64,000 bases of DNA from Beta vulgaris subsp. vulgaris. Its lineage: Eukaryota > Streptophyta > Magnoliopsida > Caryophyllales > Amaranthaceae. The notes under the pieces were generated by a model. The model did not search any database. It was not told the DNA's origin and was given only the letters and a program-made list of their open reading frames with translations. Made by a program: the position numbers and the translations under genes. Below are positions 35,861 through 48,240 of this stretch, in pieces. Position 1 is the first letter of the stretch. Every line of letters starts with the position of its first letter. Location: positions 36,880,537 to 36,944,536 of the forward strand of contig NC_079203.1 in the NCBI RefSeq assembly GCF_026745355.1. Direction: 5' to 3'.

Positions 35861-36434
35861 TTGTGGCTTTCATTCGCAGCTTCCTAGCTTCCAGCTTATC
35901 TTCTGGCAAGATGCCCCTCTCCAGAAAATCGATGATTGGCTGGGTCCAGCTGTGCTTCCTGCCTGGTGTCATCTGATGCACCATGTTTACCTCTTTGCTG
36001 ATAGCTGGCTCAGCCAGGTGGGCTATAGGTATTGATTTGAAATCGCATTTTCTGAGTGCTGATCCGAGGTTAGCTAGGGCATCCGCCTTGGTATTCTGGT
36101 CCCTTGGGATCTGCTTTATGCTGAACTCTTCGAATAACTTGGCTTTGTCTTTGGCTAGTCTCAGGTAAGAGGCCATTTTAGAATCTTTAGCTGCGTACTC
36201 TCCATTTACCTGGCTTACTATTAGCAACGAATCACTGAAGACACGCAAACTGTTAGCTTTTAAATCATGTGCTAGTGTCATACCTGCTATTAAGGCCTCA
36301 TATTCAGCTTCATTGTTGGTAGCTTTAAAATCGCAGCAGATAGCGCGTACTATCATGTCCCCTTGTGGCGACTTTAGCACTATACCTAGACCAGCCCTCT
36401 GAAGTTTGAAGATCCATCTACATACAGCTGCCAT
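35861..36434 (-). pseudogene. Second (archaeal-type) RNase H of the Tat element
   Basis: Shows GLGIVLKSPQGD, ATNNEAEYEALIAGM, LRVFSDSLLIVSQVNGEY and IPRDQNTKADALANLGSA, giving the Glu, Asp and Asp of an RNase H active site. It follows the normal gypsy RNase H and precedes integrase, the position of the extra RNase H in Tat-group elements. This ~190-codon stretch is open. Its N-terminal catalytic Asp lies just upstream, where the frame changes near 36430. Confidence 0.9.
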
Positions 36435-36535
36435 GAGCCTGATTTACCTACTTTGTTAACTGGCGCACTTCTTCTCAGCGGTAGCAGCTAAGTCAGGGCT
36501 AAAGTCTGCCACAAAGTCAGCTAGGGCTTGCGATT

Positions 36536-37960
36536 TTATAGCTGTCCTGGGAGATACCTAATGTCATGTGCACTCAGGGATATGGCCCATTTGGCCATTC
36601 TCCCTGAATGCTCAGGTTTTCGTAATACTGCTTTGATGGGGTAATTAGTCATAACATGAATGGGGTGAGACTCAAAATAGTGCCTCAACTTACGAGATGC
36701 CATATATAAAGCTAATACTAACTTTTCAAGTGATGTGTACCTGGTTTCAGCATCTAGCAAGGATTTGCTAACGTAATAAACTGGGAGTTGTTGATTTTCA
36801 GCTTCCCTGGCTAGTACCGCACTTACCGCTTTGCTGCTAACAGCTAGATACAGCTGGAGAGTCTCTCCTGTGGATGGCTTTGATAGGAGGGGAGGTTGAG
36901 CCAGGTAGGCCTTCAGATCCTGCAATGCAGCTTCATGCTCATCTGTCCAGTTGAATCCTTTATTCTTTTTTAGCACGTTGTAAAACAAGTGGCACTTGTC
37001 GGATGATCTGGATATGAATCTGTTCAGTGCAGCTACCCTTCCTGTCAGCTTCTGGACCTCTTTCAGGTTTCGTGGTGACTGAATGTTGATTAGTGCTTGC
37101 ACTTGGCTGGGATTGGCTTCTATTCCTCGCTGGGTGACTATGTAGCCCAAAAACTTGCCTGCTGGGACACCGAAGGAACACTTGCTAGGATTGAGTTCAT
37201 CCCATACTTCTTTAAGACTTCAAAGGTTTCCTGCAGGTGGTCCACATGATCCTCTGCTTTCTTTGTTTTGACCAGCATGTCATCTATATAGACTTCCATC
37301 GTGTCCCCCAGCTGCTTCTCGAACATCTTGTTGACTAGCCGCTGGTAGGTGGCACCCGCATTTTTTAGCCCAAAGGGCATTACCTTGTAGCAATAGATGC
37401 CTCTTTCAGTCATGAAGGCGGTCTTTTCTTGGTCTGCAGGATCCATTAGTATCTGATTGTAACCTGAGTAGCATCTAGGAACGTTAGCCTTTCATGGCCA
37501 GCTGTAGCATCCACCAGTGCATCAATATGTGGCAGCGGGAATGGATCTTTAGGGCACGCCTTATTGAGATCTGTAAAATCGATGCACACCCGCCATTTGC
37601 CATTTTTCTTTCCAACAACCACCACGTTAGCTAGCCAATCGGGATATTTGACTTCTCGGATTTTGCCAGCTTTGAGTAGCTTGTCCACCTCTTCGTTGAC
37701 TATCATATTTCTTTCTGGAGCAAACTTCCTTCTTTTCTGCTTCACGGGCTTTGAGTTGGGATCGACGTTTAGCTTATGGGTGATGATGTCAGGCTCAATG
37801 CCTACCATGTCTTCATGGCTCCATGCGAAACAGCTTACATTTTTCTTTAAGAATTCAATAATCCGCTGCTTCTCCTCAGCTGGCAGGGATGCCCCAATCT
37901 GCACGGTCTGCTCTGGCTTTGCTGGGTCCAACGCCACTTCATCTACATCTTGATCTGTTG
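36536..37960 (-). pseudogene. Gypsy reverse transcriptase and first RNase H
   Basis: RT motifs in order: LLKAGKIREVKYPDWLANVV, WRVCIDFTDLNKACPKD, a one-base loss near 37470 in the conserved 'LDAYSGY' strand, MPFGLKNAGATYQRLVN, and the active-site YIDDM near 37285. A frame change near 37150 leads into GYIVTQRGIEANP and then the gypsy RNase H with LYLAVSSKAVSAVL and ETRYTSLEKL. The active site is present but the frame is broken at least twice. Confidence 0.92.
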
Positions 37961-38089
37961 GCTTGGCTGGCGCTGGACCTTGCTGTAATTGCTAGATAGA
38001 TTCCTTTTTTGCTTTTAGAGATATGCTATAGCATTCCCTAGCCAGCTTGCGATCGCCCCTGATTTCTTGTACTCCCCACTTGGTAGGGA

Positions 38090-38400
38090 ATTATATAGTC
38101 TGGTGATAGGTGGAAGGTACAGCTCGCATTTTGTGGATCCATGGTGTCCCCATTATGATGTTATGCTGAGGGACAATCTACCACATTGAACCTGGTTTGG
38201 AGGTTGACTCCTTTTGCATAGGTGGGCAATACGATTTCTCCGAGCGTTGTAGCTGGCTCGCCATTGAACCCGAACAGAACGGTTGCTTTCCTGAGGATAT
38301 CAGCTTCCTGCAGCCCCATGCTTTCTAGAGCACTTTTGAAAATGATATTAGCTGAGCTGCCATTGTCTATCAGACTCGCTTCATGAGGCAATTGCTGACG
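38090..38400 (-). pseudogene. Gypsy aspartic protease
   Basis: Retropepsin-like fragment with LIDNGSSANIIF, FNGEPATTLGEIVLPTY and FNVVD. The active-site triad reads D-N-G rather than D-S/T-G. A stop or frame change lies near 38160, upstream of the usual IMGTPWI-type end, which is visible in another frame near 38140. Confidence 0.8.
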
Positions 38401-38502
38401 GTGAGAGATACGACGAGGCCGTCATGATTATCAGCTTCTTATCTCCATCTTCTTCGTCGAAGCTGATGGTCATGCTTCTGAGCTTTTTCTCTTCAGCACT
38501 CC

Positions 38503-39968
38503 TCAGCGGGCTAGGTGCATTTTGGAACCTTCTCGAGCAAATCTCTTGGCTGCAGAGTATGTTAGTCCACATATTTCTGAACCTCCAGAGATAGAATTGA
38601 TTACCTTATCGTGCAGGGGCTCAGGTGGCGGATGAGGCTGTTGCTGGCTGGGGCCAGCTTTATCTTCTTGCTGCCCCTTTTCCCCATCAAGTGCTCGAGA
38701 TAGCCCTTCTTGAGCAGCCACCACCTCCTTTTTGAGAGCATTGCATTCTTCTGTTCGATGGCCATGGTCGCCATGGTAGCTACACCACTTGGTGGTGTCC
38801 TTCTCGCTGTCTGGTCTGTCGTTTTTGCGAGGCCACCTAACTGTGGTTCCCAGCTTTTCTAATGCGTTTACTACGCCTCCTGCATCCACGTTAAAACAGT
38901 AGGAAGCAATGGAAGGGTAATCATTGTTAGACGATTTACCTGTGGCCTTGCTGGCTACGTTATTACTTTCGCGCTTCTGATATGGCTGATGGCGCCAATC
39001 AGTCTTCTTCTGGTTCTGGGATTTCCGATCGTAGCTAGGCTCGCTCACGTACCTGGACGCCTCGTCCTCCTCGACACGTATCTCAGCCATAGCTCTGGCC
39101 CTGACCTCTTCGAATGTGCCACATGGGTACCTGGTCAATTCATAATACAATCTAGATTTATAGGTTAGTCCTCTCCTGAATGCTTCGATAGCTGTGGGAA
39201 CATCCAGGTTCTTGACAGAGATCATTTCCTTGTTGAATCGATCCAGGTACTGCCTCACAGCTTCATTGGCTTTCTGGGTGATGCGGTATAAGTCGCCGGT
39301 GTGCTTCTCTAGGACCTGCTGCTTGCAAACTGCATATAAAACTTGTTAATTAAAGCAGCAAAATTTTGAATGCTACCTGGCTTAAGACTTATCAGCCATT
39401 GTAAAGCAGGTCCAGAATAAGGTGGCCCCGAAGGACTTGCACATGGTGGCTTCTAGCAGGGCTCAGGAATGGACAGAGTCACATCTTCTGTTATATTGAG
39501 CCACATGGTCATAGGGATCCGCAGCTCCATCATACAGCTTGTGAGGCTGGGTCACGTTGATCTTTTTGGGATCCTGGCTCTTGCATTTCTTCCACGAAGG
39601 GGGATTGGGCGTAGCCATCAGGAGATTCTTCAGCCACAGGGGTAGGTGCTCCAGGTAGCTTCGTCAGCATGCGAAGTATTTTGTTCTGAGATTCTAGGAG
39701 CGCCATTTTCTGCTGTGGGATCAGCTTCATCTGCTTCATCGTCGGATCTAGCTGCTCCATCTTCACCTTCGCTGGCCTCGGAATCTTCGAGATCAAGCAC
39801 CTTAGGAATTATGTTCCGATACGTGTTTGGGTGTTTTGTTACTTTTGACAGAATCCAATTCTTTTTGAGGCTGTCAATGGTCTGCTGGGCCTCAGATTGA
39901 GTGCGGTGAAGGTCCTCCTGAGCCTTCAGCAAAGCCGCTTTCATTGCCTCAGCAGAATCGTCAGCCAT
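38503..39968 (-). pseudogene. Gypsy Gag, frameshifted
   Basis: Begins MADDSAEAMKAALLKAQEDL at 39968 just inside the primer site. After frame changes near 39630 and 39260 it reads the retrotransposon Gag core (QYLDRFNKEMISVKNLDVPT, AFRRGLTYKSRLYYELTRYP) and a CX2C-type knuckle (WCSYHGDHGHRTEECNALKK, ~38780). The acidic N-terminal region is long. Confidence 0.88.
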
Positions 39969-40024
39969 TTCAAAGTTGGGTTGAAGTGTTTCTTTTGGGA
40001 TTTTGATGAGAGTTTAGCTGTAGA

Positions 40025-40043
40025 GCCCCACGGTGGGCGCCAA
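40025..40043 (-). promoter_or_regulatory. Primer binding site of Tat element 1
   Basis: On the minus strand TTGGCGCCCACCGTGGGG follows the 5' LTR after two bases. This 'TGGCGCC...' form is common in plant gypsy elements. Confidence 0.8.
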
Positions 40044-40045
40044 AC

Positions 40046-40694
40046 TGTTTATGCCAAATTCTGATCAGGCAGAACTTAGCTGAGGATCTACAGCTAATGG
40101 AGATGCAGCTACAAACAACAAAGATACTAGCTACGAATTAAAAGAGAATGCAAAGCAAAGGCGAAGACACCAAGAAATGGTGACGCGGAAAACCCCAAGA
40201 AGAGGGTAAAAACCGCGGGTGGAATTGAGTCCACCAATCCACTATGTAGGAAGATTACAACTTATAGCTAGCAGCTAGCAGCTTGTAGCTTATACTGAAT
40301 ACACTTGTAAATATTTGTGAAAGTAAATGGAAGTGTTCTAATGTAAGCAATGTTAATGAACTGCCTTTTCCCCAATACTTCTACTCCTATTTATATCCAT
40401 ACATTTATTGTAACGTTGCTTTACATGTTTACGTTGCATAACTAATCTCCTAATATGATGCCATGATCTCCTAATATCAAGGAGTATCTCCACTTCTGCT
40501 TAATGACTTTGTCAACCCTATTTTGTAGGCGCAACAGCATTATTGACTTGTCTTGATCAGTATCCAATGCTCTTTGAATCGAATTTATTCAACTCCCTTC
40601 GTTCCTGCTTGCTGTAGCTGCTGCCTGGTAACTTCTAGCTGGGACGGATGTATATCCTGCAAATTCAGCTTAGCAAGATTTTTAGGACATAACA
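40046..40694 (-). repeat. 5' LTR of Tat element 1 (right copy)
   Basis: 649 bp; it pairs with 31308-31956 and is followed by the target duplication ATATA. It probably contains the promoter for the minus-strand gag-pol transcript. Confidence 0.95.
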
Positions 40695-40699
40695 ATATA

Positions 40700-41192
40700 A
40701 TCTTATTAAATTGGTCTTAATCTATATATTTCATTCAAAAGATAACTTTTCATAGTATATTTTACCGTATATGTTCAACTTTGCATGATAAAATAAAAAA
40801 AAGCAAGCATTAGGACTAACGCAAAGCCAAAAAAAATTATCATAATGTTACTGAATTAAAATTCATTAACATGACGAACTGGCAAAGTGAGTTCACTTGC
40901 AAAATAATTTCATACTTACATTTAGTAAAACAGACATATAAAGATAGATTTGGCTATGTAAGATCAAATTATACAGCCTACATTTGCAAAACCAATCAAT
41001 ATGAAATCTACCCTGCATTTCCCTCCAATATAACATAATTGACAGCCTATCTTGAACTGTTTTACATAATGAACAATCTGGTTTTCAATATCCAGATTTT
41101 CTCAGATTTTCCACTTAAATCATCAAAGTTTTAAGTGATAAACATCAAAACAAAAAAGATGGCACCTCACAAGATCAACAATGTCTCAGGAA
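40700..41192. other. 3' flank of the glucanase gene
   Basis: AT-rich sequence between Tat element 1 and the glucanase stop codon, probably including the 3' UTR. No separate gene or element is seen. Confidence 0.5.
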
Positions 41193-44100
41193 TTAAAACA
41201 TTGTCAGATAGAGAACAATAGTACTAATAAAACATGATAGAATTCCAGGGACATGAAGCATTTGCTCTGAACCCGATTCTTCGGGCTCAATCATGATCTC
41301 AAATCTGCAACTATCCCTAGATGGATCTGATTTAGTCACAGCTGCGAGGCCGTCAAACTTACATGCTTCATCAACCTGATCATTTATCTGGTAGTAACTA
41401 TTGAAAGCATAGGATACATTCCCTTGAATATCCAAGCTCCCACAAGAGGTTCCATATCCAAGACTAGTACAATCAGCGCGTGCACAAGCATAACTTACAC
41501 TAGGGGCAAGTCTTGAGTCGTCAAGCTTCACAGATGGTTTTAGCACACACCATTGGCGTTGTTCATATGTCACACCCTTTGCCTTAACCAATGTTCCCAA
41601 GTTTGTTGTACCCAGGTTGAGTTGGTACTTTGGTAACCCATCAAACGTAAATATTCCCCAATGGCGTTCGAAATTTCCCGGTTGAATGCTCTTTTGATCC
41701 TCATCTATCAAACTAAACAGATATGCATCAATGGGGCCCGCCCTCATTGGTGTTCCTTTGCCGTTTGCTATGTGAGACATGAATCCTTGGTTGAATCTTT
41801 GGGCAAATTTGACATTAGCATTCATGTCTCCGTCGGTTGGCCAACCAATCTCACCAACTATAATTGGCATGTTACCAAAACCGTTCTTTTGCAAAGCCCA
41901 GATAAGGGTGTCATAGTTAGCATCAAACATGTTGTAATAGTTGGTACCACCATCGTTCAATGGGGTTGCATTTCCATCAAAGAAGGCATACTCCACCGGG
42001 AAGTTGGCGTCTGTATAGAGACTTATGAAAGGGTAGATGTTCACAGTGAACGGTGCACCATTGTCACTCAAGAACTTGACAATCTGAATCATATAATCAT
42101 TTATATCAGAACGAAAATCACCCCCAGAAGGCATGCTGCTAGGACTTGCATACACATCAGCATTGCTGGGAACTGTAACTTTGACTTGGTTACCATGGCC
42201 TGCCCTTAATAAGGCATTCTGAATGTTTTGAAGGGCAGGAAAGGTTGTTCTCAGGAAGCTTCCATTGTATGTTGCTAAAAAAGGCTCGTTACCAACTGCA
42301 ACATACCTGCATAGCAAGTAGAAGTAAATCAGATTAGCTCATTGAGATAAAAGCAAAAAAAACCTCTGGCCTAAAACATCTTCATAGCATGTTGCTCCGG
42401 TTAGTTGATGCACTACATAGACAAAATGGCAAACAAAGCAGTTAAAACTGTTCATGAGCATGGAAATTTGGTGATTAGCTTATTGCTTGATTTCGATGTA
42501 ATACAACAATTAGCAGAAAGAAAAAAGAAGTTTACTCACAACTCTCAAGGAGAATCAAGACATCAGAAATCAAAGTCTGTAAAAGGTGTGGTTGAATATA
42601 CTATGGCCTAATGTTGCACTCTCTTAACCTTAAAATGATAGATTTTAGGTCTCATAAGTTCATATGTTTCTAAAGAAAATTTAAATTAAGGTTCAATAAG
42701 TTACAATAAGCTCAGCTCAGATAAATTCAACAGAACTCGGGTGAAGAGAACGCACCCTATATTGGTAAATCAATATGAAGCTGAGAAAAAAGTCGCGAGG
42801 ATCGTAAAGAGTCCTCAGAAATTAATGAACACCTAACATGTACTGAAAGCCAATAAGATAAGTTTCAAAGAAACTCAAAACAAAATCCTTAACACAAAAA
42901 GTTCAAACTCCTTCTACTTTACTATGTCGATTCATTGGGGTACTACATCTATCCTACCACAAAGTATTGTCTCAACGAATATCTACAATTCTATCTGGCA
43001 TTCTTCTCCTTGAAGCAAGAAGACCCCTTAAGTCACTTGGAAGCAAATTTGCATAAAACAATGCTCCAAGGGTAAATTGGCTTGAGGATAACAACTGGGT
43101 TATGGCTCCTAATGGCATTAATTGTTGATATTCACTATAAGTTACTTCAGGATCCCAGCTCGTCTAACACTCATGCCTATCATATGTGGAGCGACTATCA
43201 ACCAAGAGGTGAATTCAGCAAATCCGAATTATATTACAGATATGAACTTTGCTATCTGAGATGCCAGCTTGGACATACTTTCTTTCAGTTGTCCATTGAC
43301 AAAAGCCACTTTGAGTTTCCAGTGTGTGCAGGAAAATCTATTTATGTGCATACAGTGAAGTGCAGAATGCAGAGGAATGCTGTGTATGCCATATGTGTTT
43401 GTCACGTTTGGAAAATTGGAAAAAAACAGAAACCTGAAACTTAATCACATTAGATCTAGACCCTAGAGTTCTATGGTTAATAAAGGGATTCAAATTCAAT
43501 ACAGAGCTGTCTTGGTGTTCAACGAGAAGAGGGAGGGGGGTCTCACTAAAACCATACACAGTTATCTAGAAAAATCAGTATATATAGGTTTATCTGGCTT
43601 TAGCATTAACCTTAACTAAAAGTTGGACTTGCTACCATAGTACTCTTCTCATTATTGTAAATTACTATGTAGGACTGTTAATCTGTTGTGGCAATGTAAT
43701 TTTTGAATTTGAACATTGAAGAATTGAGTTCTTCCACCTGTTATAGATAGAAGTTTCAATGTAACTCATTAGATCAAATACATTACATGATGAACCAAAA
43801 GATGTCATATGAGTGCCTTGCAACAAGACAAACATAGAAATTGTAACGACGTCATTAATCGTAGCAATGGGAAATCTTTTACAATTACGTCAACAGATGC
43901 TATAAAACTCACATAATGGTTTTATTAAGAATAATCTCATGATTAACACAATGAATATCGCACATTCGAACAGCATTAAACCATTCAGTTGATTTATGAT
44001 CTTAGTCTTTAATATATAGCTGTATGATTTAAATCTATTAAGCACAACACATAAAATGTTTAGCCGTGATAAGATCTTAAGATATCAATTATACAAAAAA

Positions 44101-45920
44101 CTCGTTCATATGTTTTAGATTTAGTGAGGCAGATGAAGCTAGTTAGAGCAAACAGAAACTAGGCACTCCTAAAGGCAAAATTTAACATTAAGGCATCCTA
44201 AAAATGAGAGAAAAGGTAATATGGGACAAATAAAAAAGGACGATGGGCAGAAATGGCTAGTGGGGGTTGTTGAGGGGGGAGGAAAGGGTGCAGATGTGAG
44301 TCAAGTCCTATTTTCCTTTACAGCATAGTGGCTAGTGTTATGTCATCTATCCTTTTATCACATTCTAAGAAATTGCATGGTTTTGCCATCTTACTCTTAA
44401 GTTGAGGGTTTTCTAGGTAACTACCATTATATTCAGAAAATTAAATGTAGTTAAATCATTTTGGACTTTTAAATGGATTTCGAGTTGTGAGGGTTATTGA
44501 TTGGCTAATTTAGTTCATTAATTGATTCTTTAGGGAGCACACATAACAGGCTTTCTGTTTTCTTTTCCATGTTGGAGCAGAGAGCAAGGTCATTTTCACA
44601 AAAATTATAGACCTAAGATTGTATATTCAAGGTCGACACTAATTGAGAAATTTGTGAGTTTAAACTTGCTCGCCAAAGTTTCTAATTGAGCAATTGCATT
44701 TAGAATTGAGGTTACTTTCTAATTAAATTGTGATTCAAAGTTGTTATGTTTAACCCTAAACTAACTTATGAAATCTTCCATCGGTCCAAAAGTCACTCCT
44801 ACCTATATTAGGTGGGGGAATGGTTACCCGTCATAGGAGGGTAAAAGTTCCCCGCCATCCCCTAGAGTAATATGTTACCCTGAAGGTATCCGTCCCTCCT
44901 CCTTCAATCCCCCACTACCTGATCCCATTTCAGCTCTTACTCTGTTATCCCCTAACAAATTACCGCATTCCAAGCATGCCCTAAAAAGGAACTGACATGT
45001 TTTTGCCACTCACTAATCTGCACTTTGCAAAAGTTCTCCCTGGTCTACAGATTCTCGAATATCAATGTGACAAATACAGTAAGATCACAATTGGTTAAGT
45101 TAACAACAGTTGGGCATTGTTTAGCAACTATCAGACAGGAGTACCTAGTTCCCTAGACATGTTTGCAGGTAACAAAATATTGAACGAACCAACTTCTCGA
45201 GCATCAAGCATTCCCATTGTCATCAATATGTATATATTGGTATGCAAGACAAGTTCTTACACCTTAGCAACACAGCATTGAATTAAGCTATTTGGCAAAC
45301 AGTTTGATAGCAGAAAACAGATGCAATTACTCATTTGCCTCACCTCATAACACAATTTTCTCTTTGCTTAATCAAAAAGTGTACATAGGTAACTAGAGTT
45401 GCTTGTTCGCGACCAACCCGTTTAGCCAAATAAAGCTTTATAGCCAACATAGGATGAAATATACCAGAAATTCACACACATATACTCACAAAACAGAACA
45501 TTACCCAAACAAACATATGTAACAGGACAGGATATTAATCAAATTGAAAATAGAAAGAGAGTTTAACCTGATATTGACTTTATTGTTACTGATATGTTCA
45601 GTTATATTCTCTGAAACCCACTTCTCAGCAGCCCTACTGCTGGTAGCAAGAGTTGAAAGCATGTCATTAGGTATCCCAACCATAACTTCAATCCCAGTGC
45701 TACCAAGAGCATGAAGAGTGTCATAAGCTGCATCAAAAAGTTTCACTTTTTGAATTCTATTTTCTCTCAGCATTCTTACAACTACTGCTGGTGATAAAGG
45801 GTGGCTAGATTGTGTTCCCCAATTAGCACCAATGCCATTCACTGGATTTATCATTGAAATTAACCAAATCATCCCAAATATAATACAAAACAACTTCATT
45901 TTTTGATTTAAATCTGCCAT
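41193..45920 (-). CDS. GPI-anchored glucan endo-1,3-beta-glucosidase (GH17 + X8), 2 exons
   Basis: Predicted to hydrolyse beta-1,3-glucan (callose) at the cell surface. Exons are 45568-45920 and 41193-42306, joined GT-AG within an Arg codon, giving 488 aa. The start at 45920 precedes a hydrophobic signal peptide (~residues 8-29); the Met at residue 8 is a possible alternative start. The GH17 domain spans ~30-360, with proton donor Glu125 in VGNEPF and nucleophile Glu270 in [10 protein letters not shown]. An X8 (carbohydrate-binding) domain follows, with six cysteines at 371, 392, 397, 406, 433 and 451. The C-terminus is hydrophobic (~469-488) after a Ser/Gly-rich segment, typical of a GPI signal. 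It resembles Arabidopsis glucan endo-1,3-beta-glucosidase 5/6. The intron is 3.26 kb. A Mutator-like element begins ~985 bp upstream of the start codon. All key residues are intact. Confidence 0.95.
42307..45567. other. Single large intron of the glucanase gene
   Basis: Mostly unremarkable AT-rich sequence. Near 42690-42760 there is a decayed copy of the GTTCA-type MITE end (ctcagctcagat... gaagagaacgcaccct). A C/T-rich block at 44770-44990 ends in 'ccaagcatgccct' and may be one end of another old element; its partner was not found. No second gene is supported. Confidence 0.5.
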
Positions 45921-46894
45921 TTAGTACCTTCAAATTGGAAAATTATACACCAAATTTGAAACAGAATAGTTTTGTGGCTTGTTGAGCAGAAATTTGCCAG
46001 CCTAGAACACCCACTAAAAGATAAGCCAGAAAACTAAAGATCTGATGATGAAATGCTAGATAATAATTATATTCTTTTTGGGGTTACTTTAACAAACAAA
46101 GGGAAAAAAATATGATTTTGATAGCTTAAAGATTCTCTTTTTACAACCCTAAACTCAGATGGGTAGCTTAAGAACTCAAACTTTAAAAAGACCCAATTCG
46201 TTTTTTGGCAAGATTTTTAGGAATCTTAGTAAAAACAAGTGGGAAAGAACAAAAAAATAAGAGCTTGGATTCTTGAAACTGGTTCTACTTGTTTGAGCTA
46301 AACCAAAAAAAAGAGAGAGCTAAAAAGCAGCTCTATACAAGTTGATGAAAGAACAGAGAAAAAGCAATAACTAGAAAGATTGAAACTGTTGCATACACAA
46401 AGCAAATGAGAAAAGTAAGTGGCCTTTCACAAAACAGATAGACATGAAGAGAGAGAAAGAGAGTACATAAGTGAAAAAAAAGAGAGGGAAGAAATTAAGA
46501 GAGCCAAACAAGTTAAAACAAGTAGAACTTCTTTTTCGAGATATAGAGGTTCAAAGATGTGTTTTGGAGATCGTAAAAAGTCTAATTGAGCACCGAGTAT
46601 ATATTGATGGGTATAGAAACTAGAAAGTACCACTCAACTCTAAGTAATGTAACTCGAACGTAAAGATGTGTTTTGGAGACCGTAAAAAGTCGAATGGAAC
46701 ATATATTGGTGGATATAGAAGTTAATAGAAGGTAGTACTCTCTGAGTCTATGTGTAACTGAGAGATTTTGCAGTGATACAAGTGAAAAACGAGGAGAGAG
46801 AATGAGACATTACAATGGATTTAATTAAAGTGATTTAATGTCTGAAAAATTGAGGAGAGTGAGGCATCTTTTTGCAGCATTTTTTTTGCCATAG
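45921..46894 (-). promoter_or_regulatory. Upstream region of the glucanase gene
   Basis: About 970 bp between the start codon and the Mutator-like element. A partial repeat of 'agatgtgttttggaga.cgtaaaaagtc' occurs at 46553-46583 and 46664-46692. No firm TATA box or transcription start can be placed by eye, and a 5' UTR intron is possible. Confidence 0.4.
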
Positions 46895-47859
46895 CAGGAA
46901 GAGGAGGTATGATAAATCTATATCAGATATAGGTTTCATAACCTATATCATGGGCAATTTTGTCATTTCAAATAACTTAGTAAAATGGAATGCAAAAGCA
47001 AGGGAATGGGGTATTCCCCTCATTCCATAAGTTAGTTCAATCTCTCTCCTCAACCTAACTTCAACCCACTCCTCAACCTCAGTCATCATCCCACCCCGGA
47101 GACCCACCCACCAGAACCGGAAGGTTTGAAGCCGGAATTCGCCGGAAAATTCGCCGGAAAGAGGCGTAACTGTGTTTTTTCGTGAATTGAAGGTATGTTT
47201 AATTACTTGAAAATTGTGTGGTGTACATCAAGAAATTTCTTGGGTTTTTAAATTTCGTGGGTTTAATTCATGAAAATTGCATGTTAAAGTTCTAAACATG
47301 TCTTAATTTCGTGTATTATAAGTAGCAAATTTCATGTTTTTCCATTCGTGGGTTTGTTTTATGGTGGTGTTAGAGCAAATTGAGTGGGTTTTATGCTGTG
47401 GAATTTGATACGAGTTATTTGATGGTGATTTTTGTTCTGAAATTTGACTTTTTACTTCTTGAAATTGCTTATTTTCTGGTAATTTATATTACTTTGTATT
47501 ATAGAACTTTTAGCAGTTCACCTAAAAACATTACAAAACGTTATAGAACATTATTGGGTCTTTACTTTTAAGTTTATGAGTTACATTTTAATTCTAACAA
47601 TTTTTGTTCATAATTGTAGCCGATAGTTTAATGCAAGTCAGGGGTGGTGGAGGAAGATTTCACAGCGAAATGGATAGATAACAATGACATGTTCGTTGTA
47701 TTTTGCGCGTCGGATTGCTTTCTTTTGTAACGATCTAATGCAAGTGTAATTTTAAGTACCTCACTTAGCATTCTAATGGTTGTATGGATGATGTTAAGTA
47801 CTTTGTATGATTATTGTTTTATGAATATGTGAACTTATCATTTTGTATTTAAAATGAAG

Positions 47860-48240
47860 CATCATTTCCGCTATATTGTCAACAACATATCTAATGGTGT
47901 CAAAATTACAACATATTTTGTTTCTCCATTGTTATGTATTGTCGAAATTGATTTAATAATAGAGAGAAATAGTGTTATAATTGCAATGTATTGTGTTTCT
48001 GCGTTGCCATATATTGTCAATATGATAGATATGGTGTTAAAATTGCAACATATTTTGTTTCTCCATTGTTATGTATTGTCGAAATTGATATAATAATAGA
48101 GAGAAATAGTGTTATAATTGCAATGTATTGTGTTTCTGCGTTGCCATATATTGTCAAATATGATAGATATGGTGTTAAAATTGCAACATATTTTGTTTCT
48201 CCATTGTTAAGTACTGTCGAAATTGATATAATAATATAGA
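47860..48240. repeat. ~138-bp tandem repeat, about 2.7 copies
   Basis: The phrase 'acatattttgtttctcc' recurs at 47911, 48048 and 48187. The unit alternates with 'gttataattgcaatgtattg', which is also the start of the larger repeat downstream, so the two arrays share a common module. Confidence 0.8.

Larger units (their letters stand above)
31308..40694 (-). mobile_element. Ty3-gypsy LTR retrotransposon, Tat group, with antisense ORF
   Basis: Full-length 9.4 kb element with 649-bp LTRs, TG...CA ends and target duplication ATATA (31303-31307 and 40695-40699). On the minus strand the order is primer site, gag, protease, RT, RNase H, a second RNase H, integrase, then a ~3 kb region with an opposite-strand gene, then the polypurine tract. 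Two RNase H domains are a hallmark of the Tat group. LTR divergence is slight and indel-dominated, so insertion is recent, although gag-pol has frame changes. Confidence 0.95.

Noticed and set aside
41661..42209. 182-codon frame antisense to the glucanase exon
   Set aside because: It is a shadow of the conserved GH17 coding strand, with no motif of its own.
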